A stretch of 5,002 bases of DNA from CAYSFW01 sp050329935 (GTDB lineage Bacteria > Pseudomonadota > Gammaproteobacteria > UWMA-0217), in contig JBHJOI010000055.1 of the NCBI GenBank assembly GCA_050329935.1, forward strand, positions 1 through 5,002, in the 5' to 3' direction. Below, piece after piece: positions 1 to 4,166 of the stretch. The notes under the pieces are model-generated. The model made no database searches and was not told the DNA's origin. It saw only the letters and a program-made list of their open reading frames with translations. How positions within the stretch are numbered: the first letter of the stretch is position 1; every line of letters starts with the position of its first letter. The translations under genes and the position numbers were made by a program.

Positions 1-179
1 TCGGCCGCTTGGCGCGCGGGTTGTTCGCCGCGTTGCAGGGCGACGCGTTTGCAAACCTCGAAGACGGAAAGACTGGGGACGATGAGGGATTCCGTGGCTT
101 CGAGAATGGGCGCGAAGAAGCCGGCATTGCTGCCGTCGGCAAAATACTCCAACCAGCCGCAGGAATCGACCACATTCAT
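1..179 (-). CDS. vapC: VapC-like PIN-domain toxin, N-terminal part (runs off the left edge)
   Basis: Translating from the ATG at 179-177 gives 59 codons with no stop before the window edge, beginning MNVVDSCGWLEYFADG. Asp5 in the hydrophobic 'VVDSCGWLEYF' opening and Glu41 in 'VPSLSVFEVCKRV' match the first two acidic metal ligands of PIN-domain ribonucleases; the later acidic residues lie outside the window. The start codon overlaps the upstream antitoxin's stop as ATGA, a usual sign of translational coupling in vapBC operons. VapC toxins are Mg-dependent endoribonucleases that cut tRNA or rRNA and are held inactive by VapB. Family assignment rests on motif and context; the RNA target cannot be told. 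PIN toxins are normally about 125-140 residues, so roughly half is visible. Confidence 0.85.
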   Translation of the reverse strand, partial: MNVVDSCGWLEYFADGSNAGFFAPILEATESLIVPSLSVFEVCKRVALQRGEQPARQAA

Positions 180-382
180 ACGCGATCATCCTCGCGCTCG
201 ACTCGGGTGTCGATCCCGGGCAGGAACCCGCGCGCGGCGGAAATGGGCTGCTCGGGGATCAGTTCGATGTGGTCGCCCTGAATGCGTGCCCGGAGTTTTT
301 GCCCGGGCTGGATGTTGAGCAGGCGCCGCAGGTCGCGCGGGATAACGACCTGAAATTTGGGAGATACAGTGATGGTTGTCAT
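176..382 (-). CDS. vapB: VapB-type antitoxin, AbrB/SpoVT (swapped-hairpin) family
   Basis: This 68-residue protein begins MTTITVSPKFQVVIPRDLRR. Residues about 3-47 show the AbrB/MazE swapped-hairpin pattern: 'T-ITVSPKFQVVIPRDLRRLLNIQPGQKL-ARI-GDHIELIP'. The acidic C-terminal tail (residues 48-68) is the part that would grip the toxin. A longer reading frame opens upstream, but the ATG at 382-380 is the better start: it has a Shine-Dalgarno AAGGAG (394-389) six bases ahead and matches the family start. The gene overlaps vapC by four bases. Proteins of this kind neutralise the PIN toxin and repress their own operon by binding a palindrome, and one is present just upstream. No defect is visible. 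Confidence 0.9.
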   Translation of the reverse strand: MTTITVSPKFQVVIPRDLRRLLNIQPGQKLRARIQGDHIELIPEQPISAARGFLPGIDTRVEREDDRV

Positions 383-395
383 ACGAGGCTCCTTA

Positions 396-422
396 AGTAT
401 TACGTTACCATAGCGTAATACT
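396..422. promoter_or_regulatory. Perfect inverted-repeat operator of the vapBC operon
   Basis: AGTATTACG (396-404) and CGTAATACT (414-422) are exact reverse complements separated by nine bases. The repeat lies between the antitoxin's Shine-Dalgarno and the -10 element, overlapping the -10. This is where a VapB-VapC complex would be expected to bind for autorepression. The palindrome is seen directly; its role as an operator is inferred. Confidence 0.7.
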
Positions 423-448
423 ATAAGCTGGGCGACAGCATGACTCAA
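420..448 (-). promoter_or_regulatory. Sigma-70-like promoter for vapBC
   Basis: On the minus strand TTGAGT (448-443) and TATAGT (425-420) are separated by exactly 17 bases and are close to the -35 and -10 consensus. Transcription would start near 413, inside the inverted repeat, giving a leader of about 30 bases before the vapB ATG. The -10 overlaps the right arm of the operator, which fits repression by promoter occlusion. Confidence 0.6.
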
Positions 449-530
449 GACGAAGATTACATGCGCGCCGCACTCGAACTCGCCCGCCAGGGGGGCGGGC
501 AAGGTGTTGGTGGGCGCGCAGGTGGCGCGT
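440..530 (+). pseudogene. 5' stub of a cytidine/tRNA-adenosine deaminase-superfamily gene (RibD or TadA-like)
   Basis: From the ATG at 440 the frame reads MTQDEDYMRAALELARQ, which resembles the first helix of RibD and TadA-type deaminases ('DE-YMR-ALELAR'). After a G-rich run at 490-499 the likely continuation, GKVLVGAQVAR, is in the next frame (498-530), like the first strand 'G-V-VGA-VV' of the family. It then meets a stop at 531-533, where repeat sequence begins. The zinc-binding motifs H/C-x-E and PCxxC are absent, so the stub cannot be active. The ATG frame stays open for 271 codons, but beyond about codon 20 it is antisense to the AHSA1 gene or repeat sequence and looks non-coding. RibD versus TadA cannot be decided from so short a piece. 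Confidence 0.5.
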
Positions 531-590
531 TAAGAAAGGGGCCGTGCTCCAGACGAGTACGGGGGGAGATTAGGGGTCAGTTCTCGTATC
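530..590. repeat. Diverged RAYT-associated repeat sequence (two partial copies)
   Basis: TTAAGAAAGGGGCC followed by GTGCTC (530-549) resembles the TTAAAGGGGCC-AGGCTC motif found at 1817-1848 and ahead of the transposase at 2897-2914. A second related piece, ATTAGGGGTCAG followed by TTCTCGTAT, is at 569-589. The first copy begins exactly where the deaminase stub ends. The rest of the stretch to 697 holds no gene I can support. Confidence 0.5.
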
Positions 591-697
591 GTGCAACCAG
601 TGGAGAGTATTGCCCGCTTTCGCCCGTCTTTATCTCCGCATTGGCCTGGAAATTCACGCCGTTGCGACTTTCACGGCGACCGCCGCGCGGTTCATGC

Positions 698-1162
698 TCA
701 AGTTACCTTCGATGCCTCCATGGCGAGCCGATCCAGGTTCTGTTCGTTCGCCTTGGTCACGAACTCCGCGATGCGCTGCCGTTCCTCTGCCGTATCGAAA
801 ACCTGGCGCCAGCCGACCAGGGTCCGGTGGCCTTGTTCGGTGAAGGTGAGGGTCATCTGAAAGTGGTGGCCGGTGAGGTGCTCAAAGACGATGCGTTCTG
901 GTGCGGCGACTTCGACGAAAACGCTCTCGTTGGGGTAGTCGGTTCCGTCCGGCCCGTGCATGACGTGGCGCCAGACGCCGCCGGGGCGCAGGTCGAATGT
1001 TTCAAAGGTGTTGGTGAAGCCGCTCGGCCCCCACCAGCGCGCGAGGTGCGCGGGGTCACTGAAGGCTTTGAAGACGCGTTCGCGGGGCGCGTCGATCAGG
1101 CGCGAGTGGATGAATGCGCGATCGGCGGCGGGGTCGGATTCGGCGGCAGGGTGGTCGTGCAT
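698..1162 (-). CDS. SRPBCC-fold protein of the AHSA1 (Hsp90 ATPase activator homologue) family
   Basis: This 154-residue protein is full length for bacterial AHSA1-like START/SRPBCC proteins (about 140-160). Visible family signatures are the first strand and helix 'SRLIDAPRERVFKAFSDPAHLARWWGP' (20-46), 'F-LRPGGVWRHVMHGPDG' (56-73) and the C-terminal helix 'EERQRIAEFVTKANEQNLDRLA' (126-147). The fold makes a hydrophobic ligand cavity; the ligand or substrate of this subgroup is generally unknown, and the Hsp90 name reflects distant homology only. The ATG at 1162-1160 is chosen because the homologous region begins shortly after it and GAGG lies nine bases upstream; a GTG at 1234 would add 24 unlikely residues. 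It stands alone, divergent from the FkbM gene, and no ArsR-type regulator, often found beside such genes, is visible. Confidence 0.85.
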   Translation of the reverse strand: MHDHPAAESDPAADRAFIHSRLIDAPRERVFKAFSDPAHLARWWGPSGFTNTFETFDLRPGGVWRHVMHGPDGTDYPNESVFVEVAAPERIVFEHLTGHHFQMTLTFTEQGHRTLVGWRQVFDTAEERQRIAEFVTKANEQNLDRLAMEASKVT

Positions 1163-1239
1163 ACGCGTCGGCCTCGTGCTGGTTGTCGGACCTATCTCGG
1201 GTTCGCGCGGATTGCCTTGGTTTCTACCTTTCACCCATC

Positions 1240-1264
1240 GAGTTCACATTCCTGAGGTAAACTC
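1240..1264. promoter_or_regulatory. Imperfect inverted repeat in the AHSA1/FkbM divergent intergenic region
   Basis: GAGTTCAC (1240-1247) and GTAAACTC (1257-1264) are reverse complements at seven of eight positions, with a nine-base spacer. The arrangement resembles a dimeric repressor site, and its place between two divergent genes makes a regulatory role possible. No clear -35/-10 pair was found around it, so this is a weak call. Confidence 0.3.
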
Positions 1265-1273
1265 CTGGTCGTT

Positions 1274-1834
1274 GTGAATTTAACGTGGATAGTTCGACCG
1301 AAACACATGACAGCGAGCGTAACCAATTATGTCCGCCGCATGGGCTTGGGCCAAGGTATGCGGCTTTATGCACTCTCTAAGTTCTCGAGAGTCCCCTTCC
1401 AAGTCCGCCTGCCGGATTACCCGCAACCGATTTGGATACGCCCGAGAACATCTGACCGCAACATGTTTAGCGACGTGCTTCTGGATCGCGAATACGACCT
1501 GCCGCTGAGCCCGCCGGCGAAGTTCATCGTTGATGCGGGCGCCAACGTTGGTTACACGTCGTTGTTTATGGCCACACGCCACCCGGCTGCAAAGATTGTC
1601 TCGATCGAGCCTGAGGAATCCAATTTCTTGCAGTTGCAACAAAACGTCCATCACCTCCCCCATGTCACGCCGCTTAAACAGGGCTTGTGGCCCCGTGAAG
1701 CCTATCTCTACATTGAAAATCCGGATGACGTAAACTCCGGCTTTCGCCTCGCCGAGTCGGCGATGCCGCGTCCCGGCGCTATCAGGGCCACCACGATTCC
1801 GGCGCTCATGCGCGAATTAAAGGGGCCAGGCTAA
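1274..1834 (+). pseudogene. FkbM-family SAM-dependent methyltransferase, 3' truncated by a repeat
   Basis: The first 180 residues look like an FkbM methyltransferase: SAM-binding motif I 'FIVDAGANVGYTSLFM' (84-99) and the acidic post-I motif 'VSIEPEESNF' (109-118). FkbM proteins O-methylate polyketides, glycans or similar substrates; the substrate here is unknown. The native sequence ends at Arg180 (codon 1811-1813). The last six residues, ELKGPG, are encoded by the RAYT-type repeat starting at 1814, and the stop is inside its second unit. The C-terminal 'K-D-EG-E' region that follows 'TIPALM' in intact members is missing, so activity is unlikely. The listed start is GTG 1274; ATG 1307 (residue 12) is an alternative, and neither has a good ribosome binding site. 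The neighbouring hicA piece is cut at the other side of the same repeat. Confidence 0.8.
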
Positions 1835-1854
1835 AGGGGCCAGGCTCGCTTTAT
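1814..1854 (+). repeat. RAYT-type repeat with a tandem 14-bp unit, no transposase
   Basis: TAAAGGGGCCAGGC occurs twice in perfect tandem (1818-1831, 1832-1845), flanked by GAAT on the left and TCGCTTTAT on the right. Apart from the extra unit it is identical over 27 bases to 2894-2920, directly upstream of the transposase gene. It sits exactly between the truncated FkbM gene and the truncated hicA gene, so it marks a rearrangement scar or a solo element end. Confidence 0.85.
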
Positions 1855-1856
1855 CC

Positions 1857-1964
1857 AAGCATCCGACCAAACCAGGGCGAGTCACAGTCGCTGGGAAGCC
1901 GAGTGACGATTTGGCGCCCGGGACGCTCAACAGCATTCTCAAACAAGCAGGTTTGAAGGGGTAA
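1857..1964 (+). pseudogene. hicA: HicA toxin, C-terminal fragment (N-terminus lost)
   Basis: The frame ending at the TAA at 1962-1964 reads KHPTKPGRVTVAGKPSDD and then LAPGTLNSILKQAGLKG, a close match to the C-terminal half of HicA (YcfA-like) mRNA interferases. HicA is about 60 residues; only about 35 remain. The missing part includes the conserved 'KGSH' segment whose histidine is catalytic in the double-stranded RNA-binding-like fold, so the product could not cut mRNA. No start codon lies in frame between the repeat and the homologous region. The stop is four bases ahead of the hicB ATG, the normal hicA-hicB order. The break coincides with the repeat ending near 1854. Confidence 0.8.
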
Positions 1965-1968
1965 GGCT

Positions 1969-2223
1969 ATGCGCTATGCAATCGTGATCGAAAAAGCCGG
2001 CAATAACTATTCCGGCTATGTGCCTGATTTGCCGGGTTGTGTAGCAACGGGCGCCACAGTTGAAGAAACCGAAAGCGAACTGCTCTCGGCGATTCAATTC
2101 CATCTCGAGGGTCTCCGCGAGGACGGAATTGCCGAGCCCCAGGCCGAAAGCATTGTCAAATACATGTTCGTTCCCGTCCAACCCTGCGCTTCAGGGGACG
2201 CGTCGCAAGGCGCGCGCCCCTGA
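1969..2223 (+). CDS. hicB: HicB-family antitoxin with a C-terminus read through an attC site
   Basis: The 84-residue product begins MRYAIVIEKAGNNYSGYVPD and continues 'LPGCVATGATVEETESELLSAI--HLEGLREDG', the HicB partial RNase H fold (residues 1-68). It forms a complex with HicA and blocks its RNase activity; no separate HTH or ribbon-helix-helix domain is seen, as in the short HicB type. AAGGGG (1956-1961), seven bases before the ATG, gives a good ribosome binding site inside the end of hicA. There is no stop before the attC site at 2176, so residues 70-84 (VQPCASGDASQGARP) are encoded by attC sequence and end at a TGA in its right arm. With the toxin gene broken the antitoxin is orphaned here, though it could still counter a HicA encoded elsewhere. 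Confidence 0.9.
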   Translation: MRYAIVIEKAGNNYSGYVPDLPGCVATGATVEETESELLSAIQFHLEGLREDGIAEPQAESIVKYMFVPVQPCASGDASQGARP

Positions 2224-2238
2224 GCTTCGACGTTGGGC
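2176..2238 (+). repeat. attC: Integron attC (59-base element) candidate after hicB
   Basis: GTCCAAC (2176-2182) fits the R'' consensus RYYYAAC and GTTGGGC (2232-2238) fits the R' consensus GTTRRRY. Between them TCAGGGG (2191-2197) and CCCCTGA (2217-2223) are exact reverse complements around a GC-rich loop. The length of 63 bases is within the known attC range. It directly follows one small gene and precedes another (brnT), as cassette boundaries do. Pairing of the L boxes is poor by eye, so the fold should be computed. Integron integrases recognise the folded bottom strand of such sites. Confidence 0.6.
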
Positions 2239-2264
2239 GTCGCGGGTACCCCCGCCTCTCGCTC

Positions 2265-2294
2265 TTGCAGCATCTGGTTAGTGTAGATACACTA
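2265..2294 (+). promoter_or_regulatory. Promoter and palindromic operator of brnTA
   Basis: TTGCAG (2265-2270) and TACACT (2288-2293) are 17 bases apart, a plausible sigma-70 pair. Overlapping the -10 is a perfect inverted repeat, TAGTGTA-GA-TACACTA (2279-2294). BrnA is known to repress its own operon with BrnT, and this palindrome is the obvious candidate site. The predicted transcription start near 2300 would coincide with the brnT GTG. Confidence 0.6.
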
Positions 2295-2299
2295 TCTGG

Positions 2300-2575
2300 G
2301 TGCGAATCACCTACGATCCGGCCAAGCGCCAGAAGACGCTCGATGAGCGTGGCCTGGACTTCAAGGACGCCGCGCTGGTCTTCAAGGGCGTAACGGTCGA
2401 AGTCGAGGATGTTCGCAAGGAATATGGTGAACGCCGCATCATCTGCTTCGGCAAGCTGAAGGGCCGAATGGTCGTGGTGGGCTACACCCCGCGTGGCGCG
2501 GAACGCCATATCTTCAGCATGCGAAAAGCCAACGACCGTGAACAAGCCCGCCTCGCGTCGTACTTCGGAAACTGA
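2300..2575 (+). CDS. brnT: BrnT-family ribonuclease toxin
   Basis: This 91-residue protein is normal BrnT length and shows the family pattern: 'ITYDPAKRQKTLDERGLDFKDAALVF' (3-28), 'ERRIICFGKLKGRMVVVGYTPRG' (44-66) and 'ERHIFSMRKANDREQARL' (68-85). BrnT adopts a RelE-like fold, cuts RNA and inhibits translation; BrnA binds and neutralises it. The start is GTG 2300, which begins where the family homology begins, with no Shine-Dalgarno ahead of it and only six bases between it and the -10 element, so it may be translated from a leaderless mRNA. It overlaps brnA by 38 bases. The gene appears intact. Confidence 0.9.
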   Translation: MRITYDPAKRQKTLDERGLDFKDAALVFKGVTVEVEDVRKEYGERRIICFGKLKGRMVVVGYTPRGAERHIFSMRKANDREQARLASYFGN

Positions 2576-2831
2576 TCTCGCGCGCGTCGATGCGCACAAG
2601 GTCAAGCCGCATGAGTACAAGGAATTGCCCGAACTCACCGATGCCATGCTTGCGCGCGCGGTGGTCAATAAGGGTGGCCGTCCGAAGTCGGAGAACCCGC
2701 GTCAACTCATCAGTCTGCGGTTGCCGCCAGAAGTCGTCGCGCGTTGGCGTGCCACGGGTCCCGGTTGGCAAACACGCATGGCTGAGCATCTTGCAAAGTC
2801 GCCTTTGCCGAGGCCCAATAGCGACGCCTAA
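2538..2831 (+). CDS. brnA: BrnA-family antitoxin (DUF4415, ribbon-helix-helix)
   Basis: From GTG 2538 the product is 97 residues, MNKPASRRTSETDLARVDAH followed by 'YKELPELTDAMLARAVV' (27-43) and a C-terminal ribbon-helix-helix segment 'QLISLRLPPEVVARWRATGPGWQTRMAEHLAK' (56-87). This is the standard BrnA layout: an N-terminal toxin-binding arm and a C-terminal DNA-binding dimer domain. An upstream ATG at 2493 would add 15 residues lying antiphase within brnT; the GTG is preferred because family members begin 'MNKP--RTSETD-ARVDA'. The 38-base overlap with brnT suggests translational coupling. The TAA stop (2829-2831) lies inside the R''-like box GCCTAAC, the typical end of a cassette gene. Confidence 0.9.
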   Translation: MNKPASRRTSETDLARVDAHKVKPHEYKELPELTDAMLARAVVNKGGRPKSENPRQLISLRLPPEVVARWRATGPGWQTRMAEHLAKSPLPRPNSDA

Positions 2832-2845
2832 CTCGAACGTTAGGC
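2826..2845 (+). repeat. Minimal attC-like site after brnA
   Basis: GCCTAAC (2826-2832) and GTTAGGC (2839-2845) are perfect reverse complements that fit RYYYAAC and GTTRRRY, separated by only TCGAAC. The right part, CTCGAACGTTAGGC, resembles an attC L'-R' half and is similar to the end of the site after hicB (GCTTCGACGTTGGGC). Complete attC sites are about 57 bases or longer, so this is an internally deleted or hybrid site. Position right at the brnA stop supports a cassette boundary. Confidence 0.45.
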
Positions 2846-2848
2846 GAC

Positions 2849-2886
2849 ATGGAGGTGTCGGTGAATACCCCGTTTCCGATCTTGCC
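2849..2886 (+). pseudogene. Start of a possible cassette gene, cut off by the RAYT element
   Basis: An ATG three bases after the R'-like box opens a frame reading MEVSVNTPFPILP, after which repeat sequence begins at 2887. The frame stays open to 3079 but only across the repeat and antiphase to the transposase. Position straight after an attC-like site is where a cassette gene would start. The fragment is too short to assign to a family and might not be coding at all. Confidence 0.3.
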
Positions 2887-2920
2887 AATTAAAGAATTAA
2901 AGGGGCCAGGCTCGCTTTAT
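2887..2920 (+). repeat. Left-end repeat of the RAYT element
   Basis: Bases 2894-2920 match the solo repeat at 1814-1854 over 27 bases (allowing for the extra 14-bp unit there). Just before, AATTAAAG is directly duplicated (2887-2894 and 2895-2902). Related TTAAAGGGG-C-GGCTC sequences are commonly seen ahead of REP-associated transposase genes; here it ends 26 bases before the transposase ATG. Confidence 0.8.
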
Positions 2921-2935
2921 TCCCGCCTCATCCCC

Positions 2936-2941
2936 TATACT
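2936..2941 (+). promoter_or_regulatory. -10-like TATACT just ahead of the transposase start
   Basis: TATACT is one base from the -10 consensus but lies only five bases before the ATG at 2947. No good -35 is found 16-18 bases upstream (CGCTTT at 2913-2918). A transcript from here would begin at or next to the ATG and be leaderless, which fits the lack of a Shine-Dalgarno. Confidence 0.35.
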
Positions 2942-2946
2942 CCCCC

Positions 2947-3681
2947 ATGCCGCGCCGCCCCCGCATCCACCTTGATGGCGTCCCGCTCCACATCGTGCAG
3001 CGCGGACACAACCGCGAGCCGTGTTTCTTCGGCGAGGAGGACTATCAGGCGTACCTGCATTGGCTGGGCGATGCGCTGAAGCGGGAGCAGTGCGCGTTGC
3101 ATGCCTATGTGCTGATGACCAACCACGTTCATCTGCTGATCACGCCGGAGCGTGCCGAGTCGGTCCCGCGACTGATGATCGCGTTGGGGCGCCGCTATGT
3201 GCAGTACATCAACACCACCTACCGTCGCACCGGCACGTTGTGGGACAGCCGTTACAAGTCCTCGGTCATTCAGGCGGAAACCTATCTGCTTGCCTGCCAG
3301 CGTTACATCGAACTCAACCCGGTGCGCGCGGGGATGGTGGACGATCCTGCCCATTACCGCCGGAGCAGCTATCGGCACAACGCCCTGGGGCAGGCCAATG
3401 GTTACCTCACGCCTCACCCGCTGTATCTCGCCATCGCGTCCGATGCGCAAGAGCGATTAGTCGCCTACCGCGCGCTGTTTCGATCGCAACTGGACCGCGA
3501 GGCGATCGATGATATCCGCCTCGCGCTGAACCAGAGTCAGCCACTGGGCGATTCGCGCTTTTACGCAAAGATCGAGGCGGTGACGGGTCAGCGCCGGGAA
3601 CCGAAGCCGCGAGGGCGCCCGCGCAAGGCGCGGGAGGATTCCCCGCCGAGGAACACGGTGCAGGGTGATCTGGGGTTTTGA
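2947..3681 (+). CDS. REP-associated tyrosine transposase (RAYT, IS200-like Y1_Tnp)
   Basis: This 244-residue protein opens MPRRPRIHLDGVPLHIVQRG and carries the HUH motif in 'LMTNHVHLLITP' (His60, His62). The catalytic tyrosine is probably Tyr120 in 'CQRYIELNPVRAGMV' (117-131), the signature that sets RAYTs apart from ordinary IS200 transposases. The C-terminal tail has a basic 'KPRGRPRKARE' stretch (220-230) like an AT-hook. RAYTs are Y1 single-strand endonucleases that bind and cut REP hairpins; many are single-copy domesticated enzymes. The frame is unbroken and all expected motifs are present, so it is probably active. The left end is the repeat at 2887-2920, inserted in a possible cassette gene; the right end lies between the stop and the hepT stop at 3738. 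Confidence 0.93.
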   Translation: MPRRPRIHLDGVPLHIVQRGHNREPCFFGEEDYQAYLHWLGDALKREQCALHAYVLMTNHVHLLITPERAESVPRLMIALGRRYVQYINTTYRRTGTLWDSRYKSSVIQAETYLLACQRYIELNPVRAGMVDDPAHYRRSSYRHNALGQANGYLTPHPLYLAIASDAQERLVAYRALFRSQLDREAIDDIRLALNQSQPLGDSRFYAKIEAVTGQRREPKPRGRPRKAREDSPPRNTVQGDLGF

Positions 3682-3702
3682 CTTTGGGTGTTGACGTCTG
3701 CT

Positions 3703-3719
3703 CGACGCAGTCCGCGTCG
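3703..3719. repeat. Small hairpin downstream of the transposase, possible REP/right end
   Basis: CGACGC (3703-3708) and GCGTCG (3714-3719) form a perfect six-base stem around AGTCC. There is no following T-run, so it is not a standard intrinsic terminator. RAYTs act on REP hairpins next to their genes, making this a candidate substrate or element end, but the stem is short and could be chance in GC-rich DNA. Confidence 0.3.
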
Positions 3720-3737
3720 CTGCGCCTTGGAGCCTGA

Positions 3738-4166
3738 TCAGAGCAAACCGCTGTTGTCGCTCGCCTGCATCACCTGTCGAGCGGACCGACGGAAGACCAG
3801 GAGGTGCTTGGTGCCGATGGCAAACACGATTGCCCAGTCGATCTCGTCGTAGTCATGCACGGCGACATTGCGGAAACCAACCGCTTTCTTCATGCTCGTA
3901 GCCGTGCCTTCGTCGATGATGTTCAGCTTCTCCAGTATGGAGAAGGATTCGCCCATGGTCGCCGGGGCGGCTTCGGGCGAATCCGCGATGATATGGCTGG
4001 CTATGTCCACGCACAGTTGCACCGCGCGCGTGAGATTCAGTACCACGATGTCCTGAATGTCAGGATCGTTGCTCAAGGTCTGAACATCGGCCGGCAGTCT
4101 GCTCTCAACCCGCAGGACGCAGCGGCGCAGAGATTCCAGTTTCTGCGCGATCAGCTGTTGATCCAT
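3738..4166 (-). CDS. hepT: HepT-family HEPN ribonuclease toxin
   Basis: This 142-residue, mostly helical protein begins MDQQLIAQKLESLRRCVLRV. The HEPN catalytic motif RX4HXY is present as Arg99-NVAV-His104-D-Tyr106 in 'GFRNVAVHDY'. Residues about 30-65 ('DPDIQDIVVLNLTRAVQLCVDIASHII') match the DUF86 core. HepT toxins are RNases silenced by the partner MntA, which adds AMP to the tyrosine of this motif. The start ATG (4166-4164) lies inside the end of mntA, a 16-base overlap that implies co-translation, in the antitoxin-first order usual for many such pairs. Length is normal and the motif intact, so the toxin looks functional. The module runs opposite to hicB, brnTA and the transposase. Confidence 0.9.
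   Translation of the reverse strand: MDQQLIAQKLESLRRCVLRVESRLPADVQTLSNDPDIQDIVVLNLTRAVQLCVDIASHIIADSPEAAPATMGESFSILEKLNIIDEGTATSMKKAVGFRNVAVHDYDEIDWAIVFAIGTKHLLVFRRSARQVMQASDNSGLL

Noticed and set aside
440..1255. Plus-strand open frame of 271 codons starting with the deaminase-like sequence
   Set aside because: Only the first 20 or so codons look like a real protein. The rest crosses repeat sequence and runs antisense through the well-supported AHSA1 gene; it is open because of GC-rich codon bias.
2156..2668. Minus-strand open frame of 170 codons
   Set aside because: It is antisense to brnT and parts of hicB and brnA; those have family motifs and a promoter, this has none.
2935..3450. Minus-strand open frame of 171 codons
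   Set aside because: It is entirely antisense to the transposase gene, whose motifs are clear, and its translation matches no family.
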